This document shows, piece after piece, positions 8,566 through 17,260 of a stretch of 35,272 nt of DNA. This DNA is from Peptococcus simiae. Lineage in GTDB: Bacteria; Bacillota; Peptococcia; Peptococcales; Peptococcaceae. The stretch covers positions 1 through 35,272 of the forward strand of contig NZ_JBJUVG010000014.1 of the NCBI RefSeq assembly GCF_046097595.1, written 5' to 3'. The notes below the pieces were generated by a model that did no database searches, was not told the DNA's origin, and saw nothing but the letters and a program-made list of their open reading frames with translations. Both the position numbers and the translations under genes were made by a program. How positions within the stretch are numbered: the first letter of the stretch is position 1; every line of letters begins with the position of its first letter.

Positions 8566-8574
8566 TGCTATAAT
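8566..8574 (+). promoter_or_regulatory. extended -10 promoter for folD
   Basis: TGCTATAAT at 8566-8574, an extended -10 box. A -35 at the right distance is weak (CTGAAA at 8546-8551, 17-bp spacer). It is 35 bases before the folD start. Confidence 0.7.
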
Positions 8575-8608
8575 GTTCGCATAAGTATTAGATAAAGGAG
8601 GGACACTT

Positions 8609-9478
8609 TTGCAGGAAATATCTGGACTTGACTTGGCAGACCGTCTCCGCGGGGAGATGAAGGCAGCGGTTGAAGAGCGACAGGCTGCAGGCCGCCGGAT
8701 TGGGCTAGCGGTTGTTTTAGTTGGCGAGGATCCGGCATCGGAAATCTATGTGAGAAATAAGCAGAAGGCCTGTAAAGAGGTTGGTATAGTATCTTCTAAA
8801 ATAAGCTTGCCGGCGGATGTCGCAGAGGCAGACCTTTTGGCAACCATTGAGGACTTAAACCAGGATGACGGGATTCATGGGATTTTGGTGCAGTTGCCCC
8901 TGCCGGACCATATCGATAAGGACAAGGTGATCAACGCCATTGCCCCGGAAAAGGATGTAGACGGCTTTACGCCGATTAATATGGGGAGACTCTTAACAGG
9001 TGGCCAGGCCTACCTGCCCTGTACCCCTCAGGGGTGCCTGGCACTTTTAGAAGAGGCCGGTATCGACTTAGCGGGCAAAAAGGCTGTGGTAATCGGTCGG
9101 TCGAATATTGTCGGCAAACCGGTGGCCCTCCTCCTCCTACAAGAAAATGCAACGGTGACCATTTGCCATTCAAAAACCCAAGACCTGGATGCGGAACTGG
9201 CCGATGCAGATGTGCTGGTGGTGGCCATGGGAAAGGCTAAGGCCATTAAACCCCAGCAGGTAAAGGATGGGGTGGTCATTATTGATGTAGGGATCAACCG
9301 CGACCAGGAGGGGCGGGTGTGCGGGGATGTGGATGCCGAGGCCTTCAAGGCGGCCGATAAGACCTGTAGCCTGACCCCTGTACCGGGCGGTGTTGGCCCC
9401 ATGACCATCACCATGCTCTTAAAAAATACCCTTGCTGCAGAAGCGGCTATATTTGCACTAAAGGAGGGCAACCAATGA
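8609..9478 (+). CDS. folD: methylenetetrahydrofolate dehydrogenase/cyclohydrolase
   Basis: 289 residues, usual length. A bifunctional enzyme interconverting 5,10-methylene-THF and 10-formyl-THF. Motifs: SEIYVRNKQKACKEVGI with the active-site Tyr and Lys, GILVQLPLPDHI, DVDGFTPINMGRL, VIGRSNIVGKP for NADP binding, and the C-terminal TPVPGGVGPMTI. The start is TTG 8609, chosen because a strong SD (AAAGGAGGG) sits seven bases upstream and the usual N-terminus follows. It heads the folD, unknown, ppx, ppk run; its stop overlaps the next ATG (ATGA). Confidence 0.97.
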   Translation: MQEISGLDLADRLRGEMKAAVEERQAAGRRIGLAVVLVGEDPASEIYVRNKQKACKEVGIVSSKISLPADVAEADLLATIEDLNQDDGIHGILVQLPLPDHIDKDKVINAIAPEKDVDGFTPINMGRLLTGGQAYLPCTPQGCLALLEEAGIDLAGKKAVVIGRSNIVGKPVALLLLQENATVTICHSKTQDLDAELADADVLVVAMGKAKAIKPQQVKDGVVIIDVGINRDQEGRVCGDVDAEAFKAADKTCSLTPVPGGVGPMTITMLLKNTLAAEAAIFALKEGNQ

Positions 9479-10023
9479 CCTATCGTGAATCAGATGCGGA
9501 AATCCTGCTCTTGTGTGAAGACCTTATCAACTGTTTGAATGCTCATCCCGGCCTGACCGGGGCCACTGAGGCGGAACGGGAGGCCTCACCGATTGGCCGC
9601 CGGTTGGGCTTTCTTCGGAAGCGGATTGAAACCGAACGCCGGTTAATTGAAGAGATCAGCATGCCGGGACGGTTACTGATAGAGCATTTTTCTTTATTTG
9701 CCGGCAAAATGGATTATACCATCGGTTTTAGCTACGGTAATATTAAGACAGGCCGGGGGCTCCTCTCCGGGGTGCGGGTTGGTGAGTGGGGAACCATCAC
9801 CCTGGATATCGGCGATGTCAGTGTCAACTGGCGGGATGCGGATGTCGGCTATATGTTTTACCCGGACCGGATCATTGTCCGGCCGAAAGACAGTGGGGAA
9901 GATGATATCACCCTATTTTTTAGCTACTCCTTTAAGTATGATGGGGACCTCATCTTGGCCTTCAAGGATGTAAAAGATGATGACCAGACCCTTTATTGGC
10001 ACGACGATATGCTGGATGAATAA
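9475..10023 (+). CDS. hypothetical protein between folD and ppx
   Basis: 182 residues, not recognised. No signal peptide or membrane segment. The N-terminal half (residues 1-63) looks helical and charged (REASPIGRRLGFLRKRIETE). The C-terminal half looks beta-rich with aromatic residues (GKMDYTIGFSYGNIKTG, WGTITLDIGDVSVNWRD, DITLFFSYSFKYDG). The end is very acidic. Start ATG 9475 overlaps the folD stop and has an AAGGAGGGC SD, so it is probably coupled to folD; ppx follows 11 bases after its stop. Function cannot be assigned beyond its operon with folate and polyphosphate genes. Confidence 0.85.
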   Translation: MTYRESDAEILLLCEDLINCLNAHPGLTGATEAEREASPIGRRLGFLRKRIETERRLIEEISMPGRLLIEHFSLFAGKMDYTIGFSYGNIKTGRGLLSGVRVGEWGTITLDIGDVSVNWRDADVGYMFYPDRIIVRPKDSGEDDITLFFSYSFKYDGDLILAFKDVKDDDQTLYWHDDMLDE

Positions 10024-10034
10024 GTGAGGCTAAA

Positions 10035-10985
10035 ATGAAATATGCGGTCATAGACATTGGCTCCAATACGATGCGGGCAGTTATTTATGAGGTCATTAAT
10101 GATGACTTTGAAGTGGTTATTAATGAAAAAAACTTTGCTGAGCTGATCAGTTACATAGAAGACAACCTCTTAACCGAGGCCGGCATAAGCCGCCTGTGTC
10201 GTATTCTAAAGAAAATGCGGGTGCTTTGCGATGAGACCAATACCCAGGATATTCTCTGCTTTGCAACGGCATCCCTGAGATATATTGATAACCAAAAAGA
10301 AGTGCTGGAGCGGGTTAAAGAAGAAACAGGCATTAGTATTCAGCTCCTGGATGGTTGTGATGAAAGTTATTATGACTTTATCGGCCTGAGGGCAGCCATA
10401 GGGGAGCCCGAAGCCATTGGTTTTGACTTAGGGGGCGGCAGTGCCCAGCTCTTCTATTACCGGGATAACCGCCTGGTCAAGAGTATGAGTGAACCAATTG
10501 GGACTCTGGCCATGTACAACCAGTATGTCAAGGGCCTCTTTCCCAACTCCAAAGAGCGGAATAAGATCCGCAAGCGGGTGAGTAAGTCCTTGGAAAATGC
10601 TGGCGACTTTAAAGCTTTTAAGCAAAAACGTCTTTACGGTATGGGCGGAACGGCCCGGGCCCTGGCTAAGGTCCACCGCCACCTGGTCGGCAATGACCGG
10701 GCCATTGACTACAAGCTGACCCTAGAGGATATAATGGAGGTAGACCGCACCCTGAGTGATTTAGGTTTAAGCGGGATTAAGATTTTAAACCGGATTTTAC
10801 CGGAGCGGTTGGTGACCTTTTTACCGGGTTTATTGATTATTGAAGAACTCATGAGACACGTTGGCGCAAATGAATTGGTGATTATTGGATACGGGGTACG
10901 TGAAGGATATCTTATTGAAAACGCCATTAATAAGGGGAGAGGTATAAATGAGTTCAGGGATTCCGACATCGTTATTTGTCAATAG
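10035..10985 (+). CDS. ppx: Ppx/GppA family phosphatase (exopolyphosphatase-like)
   Basis: 316 residues, the short, catalytic-core form. An ASKHA-fold enzyme: AVIDIGSNTMRAVIYEV (phosphate 1 motif, residues 3-19), IGFDLGGGSAQLFYY (phosphate 2, with the GGGS loop) and YGMGGTARALAKV (adenosine-type glycine motif). It removes phosphate from polyphosphate or pppGpp; which one cannot be told from sequence. It lacks the C-terminal HD-like region of long E. coli type enzymes. The end overlaps the ppk start by 38 bases, and the two would act in opposite directions on polyphosphate. Confidence 0.9.
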   Translation: MKYAVIDIGSNTMRAVIYEVINDDFEVVINEKNFAELISYIEDNLLTEAGISRLCRILKKMRVLCDETNTQDILCFATASLRYIDNQKEVLERVKEETGISIQLLDGCDESYYDFIGLRAAIGEPEAIGFDLGGGSAQLFYYRDNRLVKSMSEPIGTLAMYNQYVKGLFPNSKERNKIRKRVSKSLENAGDFKAFKQKRLYGMGGTARALAKVHRHLVGNDRAIDYKLTLEDIMEVDRTLSDLGLSGIKILNRILPERLVTFLPGLLIIEELMRHVGANELVIIGYGVREGYLIENAINKGRGINEFRDSDIVICQ

Positions 10986-13125
10986 GGAGCTCAGCTGGCT
11001 GGGTTTCAATGAACGTGTGCTAGAGGCCGCTGAAGATGATCGCCTACCGCTATTTGAACGCTTACGCTTTATTTCGATTTATGGATCTAATTTAGACGAA
11101 TTTTTCATGGTCCGGGTTGGCGGGCTCACCGATGCTCTCATGCTCGGTGTGGAAGAAATAGACGGTAAAAGCGGGATGAGCATTGAAGAGCAATTGGCCG
11201 CTGTCTACCAGCGCGTTCGCGAATTGCTCCCCCGGGTAGAAGCTTGTTACCGGGATATTATTGCTGAATTGGCCAAGTATGACATCCATGAAGTAGACAT
11301 GGATAACCTGACGCCCTATGATGAAGACTACCTGACCCGGTTTTTTGATAATAATGTGGCCCCCTTCTTATCACCGCAGATTATCGATAGCCACCATCCC
11401 TTTCCCTACTTTAGCAATAAGGAGCAATTTGTCGGTATTGCTCTGGAAACCAATAAGAAACGCCTTTTTGATTTCGGTGTGGTGCCGGTCTCTTATCAGA
11501 ATTACCGCCGCTACCATATCTTTGAAAATGAAAGCCGGACCGGCTACAAGTATGTCCTCATGGCCCCCTTGATCATGCACTTTGCCCATAAGCTCTTTAA
11601 GCGGGATAAAATTAAGGAACGGTTCGTTTTCCGGATTACCCGGAATGGGGACTTGAAGGTAGAAGAGGCCCTGTATGACCAGGATATTGACTGGCGGCAA
11701 CAGATGGAACAGCTTTTAAATAAGCGGAAACGGTCCCAGGCTGTCCGCCTACAATTATCCCAACACATTTCCCGAGAGCTCCAAGACTACCTGATGCAAA
11801 AGTTAGACATTGAGCCCCGGGCGGTTATGATTGCCGAACAGGTACCGGCCTCCCTGAGCCATGTCTACGACCTGACCGGTGAGTTGGCTGAAAAGTACCC
11901 GGCCCTGAACTATAAACCCATGCCGCCTATTATGCCGCCGGGCATTAAGCCTGGGGATTCCATTATTAAAAAACTGGATGACCAGGGCGATATTTTTCTC
12001 GCCTATCCTTATCATTCCATGAAGAGCTTCCTGGACCTGCTTGATGAAGCAGCCGTCGATCCGGAGGTAACCTCAATCAAGATTACCCTCTATCGGATTG
12101 CCAGTGGCAGTAAGGTGGCCCAGGCCCTCATCAAAGCCGCTGAAAACGGCAAGTCCGTTATCGTCTTAGTAGAACTCAAGGCCCGCTTTGACGAGGAACA
12201 CAACATTGTTTGGTCCAAGCGGTTGGAAGAGGCCGGCTGCTCCGTTTTATACGGGATGGAAAACTACAAGGTCCATTCTAAGATTTGCCTCATCACCCGC
12301 CGGACAGGGCGGAAGGTCCAGTATATCACCCAGATTGGGACCGGGAACTATAATGAAAAGACCGCCCGGCAGTATACGGATTTTTCTCTCATCACCCAGA
12401 ACCAAAAAATTGGTGAAGAGGTCAGCCGGGTCTTCCAAACCCTGCAAATGGGGGCCTTTGTCGATTCTAGCCAGTACCTCCTGGTGGCTCCGCTCCAAAT
12501 GAAGAGCCGGTTCTTAGACTTTATTGATGAAGAAATTGCAGCCGCGCAAGCAGGTAAGCCGGCTCGGATTATCTTAAAACTAAACGGCCTTTCCCATAAA
12601 GATATGATTGAGGCCCTGGTCCGGGCTTCCCAGGCCGGGGTAGACATTACCCTCTATGTCCGGGGGATTTGCTGCCTGCGGGCCGGGGTGGAAGGCTATA
12701 CGGAAAACATCAAGGTCAAGAGTATGGTTGGCCGCTTTCTGGAACACCCGCGGATTTATATTTTTGGCTATGGGGACCGGGAGAAAATCTTTATCGGGTC
12801 AGCCGACTGGATGACCAGGAACCTCCTATACCGGGTGGAAGTTGCGGTGCAAATTCTCGACCCGAATGTCCGCAAGATTATAATGGATATCTTAAGTATC
12901 TTAGCGGAAGACAATGTCTTAGCCCGGGTGGCCCTACCGGATGGCAGCTACAAGCGGCTCTATCCGGGACAAAACGAACGGGCCATTGACTCCCAGTACG
13001 AGCAGTATGCCTACTTCAAACAAAGGACAAATCAATACCAACCGCCGACCAGCAAAAATACGGCCAGTGGCCATCAGGACACATTTATAGGCCGGCTTTT
13101 GGCCTGGTTTAAAGGCGACCGGTAA
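10948..13125 (+). CDS. ppk: polyphosphate kinase (PPK1)
   Basis: 725 residues, full PPK1 length. It reversibly transfers the gamma-phosphate of ATP to polyphosphate. Layout: N domain (FVNRELSWLGFNERVLEAA at residues 9-27), head domain, then two PLD-like catalytic domains. The likely phosphorylated His is H443 in YKVHSKICLITRR, and the second catalytic part has FIGSADWMTRNLLYRVEVA. Start ATG 10948, inside the ppx end, has SD GGGGAGAGG. Coupled expression with ppx is implied by the overlap. Confidence 0.97.
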   Translation: MSSGIPTSLFVNRELSWLGFNERVLEAAEDDRLPLFERLRFISIYGSNLDEFFMVRVGGLTDALMLGVEEIDGKSGMSIEEQLAAVYQRVRELLPRVEACYRDIIAELAKYDIHEVDMDNLTPYDEDYLTRFFDNNVAPFLSPQIIDSHHPFPYFSNKEQFVGIALETNKKRLFDFGVVPVSYQNYRRYHIFENESRTGYKYVLMAPLIMHFAHKLFKRDKIKERFVFRITRNGDLKVEEALYDQDIDWRQQMEQLLNKRKRSQAVRLQLSQHISRELQDYLMQKLDIEPRAVMIAEQVPASLSHVYDLTGELAEKYPALNYKPMPPIMPPGIKPGDSIIKKLDDQGDIFLAYPYHSMKSFLDLLDEAAVDPEVTSIKITLYRIASGSKVAQALIKAAENGKSVIVLVELKARFDEEHNIVWSKRLEEAGCSVLYGMENYKVHSKICLITRRTGRKVQYITQIGTGNYNEKTARQYTDFSLITQNQKIGEEVSRVFQTLQMGAFVDSSQYLLVAPLQMKSRFLDFIDEEIAAAQAGKPARIILKLNGLSHKDMIEALVRASQAGVDITLYVRGICCLRAGVEGYTENIKVKSMVGRFLEHPRIYIFGYGDREKIFIGSADWMTRNLLYRVEVAVQILDPNVRKIIMDILSILAEDNVLARVALPDGSYKRLYPGQNERAIDSQYEQYAYFKQRTNQYQPPTSKNTASGHQDTFIGRLLAWFKGDR

Positions 13126-13147
13126 TTTTTTCATACAGAGGTGCAAG

Positions 13148-14815
13148 ATGGAAGAGCAGATCATCACAAAGAATTTTATTGAACAAATTATAGACGCAGA
13201 CCTTGAAGCGGGGATGGACGCTATTGCTACCCGCTTTCCACCGGAGCCCAATGGCTATCTTCATATTGGACATGCCAAGTCCATCTTCTTAAACTTTGGC
13301 CTGGCTAAAAAATATGACGGCACCTGCTTTTTGCGCTTTGACGATACCAACCCGATTAAGGAAGAGGATGAGTACGTCGAAAGCATCCAGCGGGACGTGG
13401 CCTGGCTAGGGGCCGTTTGGGATGGTGAGGTGCGGTTTGCATCTGACTACTTTGACGCCTTTTATGACATGGCCGAATCCCTGATTGAAAAGGGCCTGGC
13501 CTATGTCGATGACCAAACAGCAGAGGAGATGCACAAGCACCGGGGTACCTTGACGGAGCCCGGGGTTGAAAGCCCTTATAGAGACCGGTCTGTCGAGGAA
13601 AACCTTAGCCTTTTCCGGCAAATGCGGGACGGGGCCTTTGCCGATGGGGAAAAGGTCCTTCGGGCTAAGATCGATATGGCCTCTCCCAATATGAATATGC
13701 GGGACCCGGCCATTTATCGGATTCTACATGCCAGCCACCATCGGACCGGGGACAAGTGGTGCATTTACCCCATGTATGATTATGCCCACCCCCTGGAAGA
13801 CGCCATAGAAGGGATTACCCATTCCCTTTGCACGCTGGAATTTGAAGACCACCGGCCCTTATATAACTGGTTTATTGACCACCTGGCCGATAGCCCCCAC
13901 TTGAAGAGCAAACCCCAGCAAATTGAATTTGCCCGCTTGGAAATTGAAAACACTATGACCTCTAAGCGTCGCTTGAAAGCCCTTGTTGACGCCCAGTTGG
14001 TTGATGGCTGGGATGACCCCCGGTTGCCGACCATTAGCGGGCTCCGCCGTCGGGGTTATACGCCGGCAGCCCTCAAAGAATTTTGCCAACGGATTGGTGT
14101 GGCCAAAACCAACAGCATTGTGGAGCAAAACTACCTGACCTTCTGCCTGCGGGAAGACTTAAACCGGGTGGCTCCCCGGGCCATGGCAGTTTTAAATCCC
14201 TTGAAACTCACCCTGACCAATTACCCGGAAGATCAAATTGAATGGGTAGAGGGGGTCGTGAACCCTAACGACGAAAGCATGGGCACCTATCAAATCCCCT
14301 TCGGTAAGCACCTCTATATTGAACAGGAAGACTTTCGCGAAGAGGCCAACCGCAAGTACCACCGGCTCAAACCGGGTGGAGAAGTGCGGTTGATGTATGG
14401 CTATATCATCAAGTGCGAGGACTATGTCAAAGACCCGGAAACCGGCGAAATTACAGAAGTCCTCTGCAGCTATGACCCCATGACCAAGAGCGGGATGCCC
14501 GATGCAGACCGGAAGGTCAAAGGGACCCTGCACTGGGTAGAAGCCACTCATGCCGTTGATGCCGAAGTCCACCTGCTGGATGACCTGATGGACCCCGACC
14601 AGGCCGCCGACGCGGATATCCTGGACCGCTTTAACAAGGATTCCCTGGAAGTCCTGAAGGGTTGCAAGTGCGAACCCCGGCTGGCGGAAGCCCCCATTGG
14701 GCAGGCCTATCAATTTATGCGCAAGGGCTACTATTGCGCCGACCGGAAGTACCATACGCCGGAGGCCCCTGTCTTTAACCTGACAGTTGGCCTGCGGGAT
14801 AAGTTTAAGGGTTAA
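13148..14815 (+). CDS. glnS: glutaminyl-tRNA synthetase
   Basis: 555 residues, standard bacterial GlnRS length. A class I synthetase charging tRNA-Gln directly. The HIGH motif is PPEPNGYLHIGHAKS (31-45), followed by RFDDTNPIKE. The KMSKS equivalent is TMTSKRRLKALV. GlnRS-specific sequence includes LCTLEFEDHRPLYNW. Many Bacillota lack GlnRS and use GluRS with the GatCAB amidotransferase, so its presence is informative and probably reflects an old transfer. Start ATG 13148 with SD AGAGGTG. Confidence 0.97.
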   Translation: MEEQIITKNFIEQIIDADLEAGMDAIATRFPPEPNGYLHIGHAKSIFLNFGLAKKYDGTCFLRFDDTNPIKEEDEYVESIQRDVAWLGAVWDGEVRFASDYFDAFYDMAESLIEKGLAYVDDQTAEEMHKHRGTLTEPGVESPYRDRSVEENLSLFRQMRDGAFADGEKVLRAKIDMASPNMNMRDPAIYRILHASHHRTGDKWCIYPMYDYAHPLEDAIEGITHSLCTLEFEDHRPLYNWFIDHLADSPHLKSKPQQIEFARLEIENTMTSKRRLKALVDAQLVDGWDDPRLPTISGLRRRGYTPAALKEFCQRIGVAKTNSIVEQNYLTFCLREDLNRVAPRAMAVLNPLKLTLTNYPEDQIEWVEGVVNPNDESMGTYQIPFGKHLYIEQEDFREEANRKYHRLKPGGEVRLMYGYIIKCEDYVKDPETGEITEVLCSYDPMTKSGMPDADRKVKGTLHWVEATHAVDAEVHLLDDLMDPDQAADADILDRFNKDSLEVLKGCKCEPRLAEAPIGQAYQFMRKGYYCADRKYHTPEAPVFNLTVGLRDKFKG

Positions 14816-14819
14816 GCGC

Positions 14820-15569
14820 ATGCGGTATCTACGTGCGATTATTGTCTATACCTGGGCCTTGCTGGTGCTGGTCACCCGCTGGCCCTTATTGCGTGCTGTT
14901 GAAAAACAGAGAGAGGGCCAGTTCTCGGAAGCCATGGAGCGGATTCATGGTGTGGCCCAGCCTTTTGCAGGCCAAATTTGCCGCCTGGCCGGTTGTCGGG
15001 TAGAGGTAGAGGGCTTGGAGCATATCCCTGACGAGGGGTCGGTGGTCTTAATTGGGAACCACCAAAGCTTTTTTGACATTCCGATTGTCCTGGCCAGTGT
15101 CAACCGGCCAGTGGGCTTTCTGGCCAAGCAAGAGCTGGGGGAGGTCCCTATTTTTGGTCGCTGGACGGCCGGCATTGGCTCCATCTTCATCCCCCGGGGC
15201 GAATCCCGCAAAAGCCTTGAGGCCATTCTAAATGCGGTAAAAATGCTCAAGAAAGCGGCCCACCTCCTGGTCGTTTTCCCTGAAGGCACCCGGAGCTACC
15301 AGGGGAAAGTTGGAGATTTTAAGGCCGGGAGCTTAAAAATTGCTACCAAATCTGGCGCTCCTGTGGTACCATTTGCAATGGACGGCAGCTGGCGCATTAT
15401 GCCTAGGGATATCAAGACCTTTACCCCGGGCACGGTGCGGCTTACCTTTCTGCCGGCCATTTCAGACGAGCTGATGGCAAGTAATGACACCAAGCTAATC
15501 GCTGATGCCTGTCGACAAGCCATTACAGCTCAACTTGCCGAGGGGGAAGACAATGAAAGTAAGAAGTAG
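14820..15569 (+). CDS. plsC: 1-acyl-sn-glycerol-3-phosphate acyltransferase
   Basis: 249 residues from ATG 14820, four bases after the glnS stop; an in-frame TTG at 14787 lies inside glnS and would add residues with no family support. It acylates lysophosphatidic acid to phosphatidic acid at the membrane. An N-terminal hydrophobic stretch (residues 6-20) precedes the acyltransferase domain. The NHxxxxD motif is NHQSFFD (H81, D86). The phosphate-binding motif is FPEGTRS (about 146-152), and PRGESRKS is the third block. The 3' end overlaps murT by 17 bases. Confidence 0.95.
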   Translation: MRYLRAIIVYTWALLVLVTRWPLLRAVEKQREGQFSEAMERIHGVAQPFAGQICRLAGCRVEVEGLEHIPDEGSVVLIGNHQSFFDIPIVLASVNRPVGFLAKQELGEVPIFGRWTAGIGSIFIPRGESRKSLEAILNAVKMLKKAAHLLVVFPEGTRSYQGKVGDFKAGSLKIATKSGAPVVPFAMDGSWRIMPRDIKTFTPGTVRLTFLPAISDELMASNDTKLIADACRQAITAQLAEGEDNESKK

Positions 15570-16881
15570 TTTAGCAAAATTAAGTGGACAAATGACCAAG
15601 CAGGTCTTAACCATGGCCGGCCGGGACGGCAGCAGTCTGCCCGGTAAGGTTGCCCAAACGATTGAGCCCAATCTGTTGGCTGACCTGGCCGCCGGTTGCC
15701 GGTCCGTCGTGGTGACCGGAACTAATGGTAAAACGATGACCACAGCTCTGTTGGTTAAAGCCTTGGAACAGAAGTATCCTAAAGTTTTAACCAATGCCAG
15801 TGGGGCCAACATGCTCCAGGGGATTACCTCTACTTTTTTAACCTTGAAAAAGAATGAACAACCGATTGCTGTTTTGGAAGTCGATGAAGCCACCCTGCCC
15901 TATGTTACGGAAGCGGTCCAGCCGGAAGTAATCGTTTTTACCAACATCTTCCGCGACCAGGCTGACCGCTATGGGTCTACTGAAGGGGTCCTCGACCACT
16001 TACGCCGGGGGGCCCGGTTGGCACCAACAGCGACCATCATTGCCAATGGGGATTTACCGGCCTTTGCCCAGCTGAAGGTCAATAACCCGGTCCGGTATTA
16101 TGGGTCAACCTTGGCCAAAGACCTACCCCAGCCCAGTACGGAAAAAGAAGATGACACCTGCCCTTCCTGTGGGGCCAAGCTCAGCTATTCGGAAAGAACC
16201 TATGGGAACCTGGGGCATTACCACTGCGAGGCTTGTGCCTTTAGCCGGCCCCAGCTGGATTTTACCCTGGAGGATGTGACGTCTGTCACCACCCACCGGG
16301 CTGTTGGGGTGGTGAATGGGACGACGGTTGAACTCAATACCGGGGGCTTTTACAACTTGTATAATGCCCTGGCCGCCTTTGCCGCTGCCAGTCATTTAGG
16401 GGTTAAGGCCCAAGACATTGTCGCCGGCCTGCGCCAAGTGGTGCCCCTAAGCGGTCGCCAGGAAGTGGCCCATATTGAAGGTAAGGAGGGGACCCTCCAC
16501 CTGATCAAAAACCCGGTTGGCTTTAACCAGATTGTCCAGCTCCTGGCCCTGGAAAAGGATCCCTTTTCCCTGGCCATCCTGCTCAATGACCTACCGGCAG
16601 ACGGGGTGGACACCAGCTGGGTTAATGAAGCGGACTTTGAAAGCCTGCTCCAGTTAACGGACCACCGGCCCATCCTCCTTGGTGGCCGCCGGACAGACGT
16701 TTTGCAAGACCGGCTCAGCCGGGCAGGTGCTAAGGCTGCAGACCTGAAGCTTTGCGACAGTGATGAAGCCTTGTGCCGGGCCTTGGCCCAACTGCCAACA
16801 GAAAAGGTGCACATTCTGCCGACCTTTACAGCCCTGGCTGACCTCCGCCGTGAGCTGGTTGCCAAGGGCTACATCCAATAA
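15553..16881 (+). CDS. murT: MurT-like Mur ligase (lipid II glutamate amidation)
   Basis: 442 residues from ATG 15553, with an SD-like GAGGGGGAAG inside the plsC end. The family forms the ligase half of the MurT-GatD complex, which amidates the stem-peptide D-Glu of lipid II. Seen here: SLPGKVAQTI, the ATP loop VTGTNGKTMTT (55-64), NIFRDQADRYGSTEGV, a four-cysteine zinc ribbon (CPSC from C203 and CEAC from C225) that is typical of MurT, and a C-terminal DUF1727-type domain with VGFNQIVQLLALEKD and DGVDTSWVNEADFE. The usual neighbour gatD, the glutaminase, does not follow: a terminator and a tRNA do. Confidence 0.92.
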   Translation: MKVRSSLAKLSGQMTKQVLTMAGRDGSSLPGKVAQTIEPNLLADLAAGCRSVVVTGTNGKTMTTALLVKALEQKYPKVLTNASGANMLQGITSTFLTLKKNEQPIAVLEVDEATLPYVTEAVQPEVIVFTNIFRDQADRYGSTEGVLDHLRRGARLAPTATIIANGDLPAFAQLKVNNPVRYYGSTLAKDLPQPSTEKEDDTCPSCGAKLSYSERTYGNLGHYHCEACAFSRPQLDFTLEDVTSVTTHRAVGVVNGTTVELNTGGFYNLYNALAAFAAASHLGVKAQDIVAGLRQVVPLSGRQEVAHIEGKEGTLHLIKNPVGFNQIVQLLALEKDPFSLAILLNDLPADGVDTSWVNEADFESLLQLTDHRPILLGGRRTDVLQDRLSRAGAKAADLKLCDSDEALCRALAQLPTEKVHILPTFTALADLRRELVAKGYIQ

Positions 16882-16889
16882 AGCTATTC

Positions 16890-16919
16890 TACCGTCGCCC
16901 GCTTGGGCGGCGGTATTTT
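16890..16919 (+). terminator. terminator of the folD-murT run
   Basis: An 11-bp stem with one G-U pair, TACCGTCGCCC (16890-16900), loop GCTT, GGGCGGCGGTA (16905-16915), then TTTT. Confidence 0.93.
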
Positions 16920-16970
16920 CCTTTTAGGCCTAAAAATTTAGGAAAAAATTTATAAAATGAAAGTAAAACC

Positions 16971-16999
16971 TTGACAGACGGTTGGTAAATCCATATAAT
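16971..16999 (+). promoter_or_regulatory. promoter of tRNA-Val(GAC)
   Basis: Consensus TTGACA (16971-16976), 17-bp spacer, TATAAT (16994-16999). The tRNA starts 20 bases downstream. Confidence 0.95.
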
Positions 17000-17018
17000 A
17001 ATAGATGCTGATTGGTAC

Positions 17019-17092
17019 GGGCGGTTAGCTCAGTTGGTTAGAGTATCTGCTTGACATGCAGGGGGTCGATGGTTCGAGTCCATTACCGCCCA
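17019..17092 (+). tRNA. tRNA-Val, anticodon GAC
   Basis: 74 nt. Acceptor arms GGGCGGT and ACCGCCC pair fully, discriminator A, CCA not encoded. Anticodon loop TTGACAT gives GAC (reads GUC/GUU). The T arm has GGTTCGAGTCC. A single-gene unit flanked by its own promoter and terminator. Confidence 0.95.
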
Positions 17093-17100
17093 TTCAGTTT

Positions 17101-17132
17101 GCGGACTTTCGTTGAGACGGAAGTCCGCTTTT
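17101..17132 (+). terminator. terminator of tRNA-Val
   Basis: GCGGACTT (17101-17108) pairs with AAGTCCGC (17121-17128), followed by TTTT. Confidence 0.88.
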
Positions 17133-17151
17133 CATTTTATCTGTTTTTACC

Positions 17152-17195
17152 AATGCCTTTTTCAGGAGGGACCTGCTGTCAATAGGCATTTTTTT
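17152..17195 (+). terminator. second hairpin with T-run before the DUF2156 gene
   Basis: AATGCCT (17152-17158) pairs with AGGCATT (17184-17190); inside it CAGG and CCTG form a second short hairpin. A run of T follows. It could be a back-up terminator or an attenuator in the leader of the next gene; no regulator family is recognised. Confidence 0.45.
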
Positions 17196-17260
17196 GTTTG
17201 CCAAAAGGCCGAAACGGTGATACAGATAGGGACTAAGACACAGAAGAAAAGAGGAGAAGC

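Noticed and set aside
14787..14819. Longer plsC start at TTG 14787
   Set aside because: Lies inside glnS, has no SD, and ATG 14820 matches the family N-terminus.
14192..14821. 209-codon minus-strand frame inside glnS
   Set aside because: Shadow of glnS codon bias; no SD or recognisable domain.
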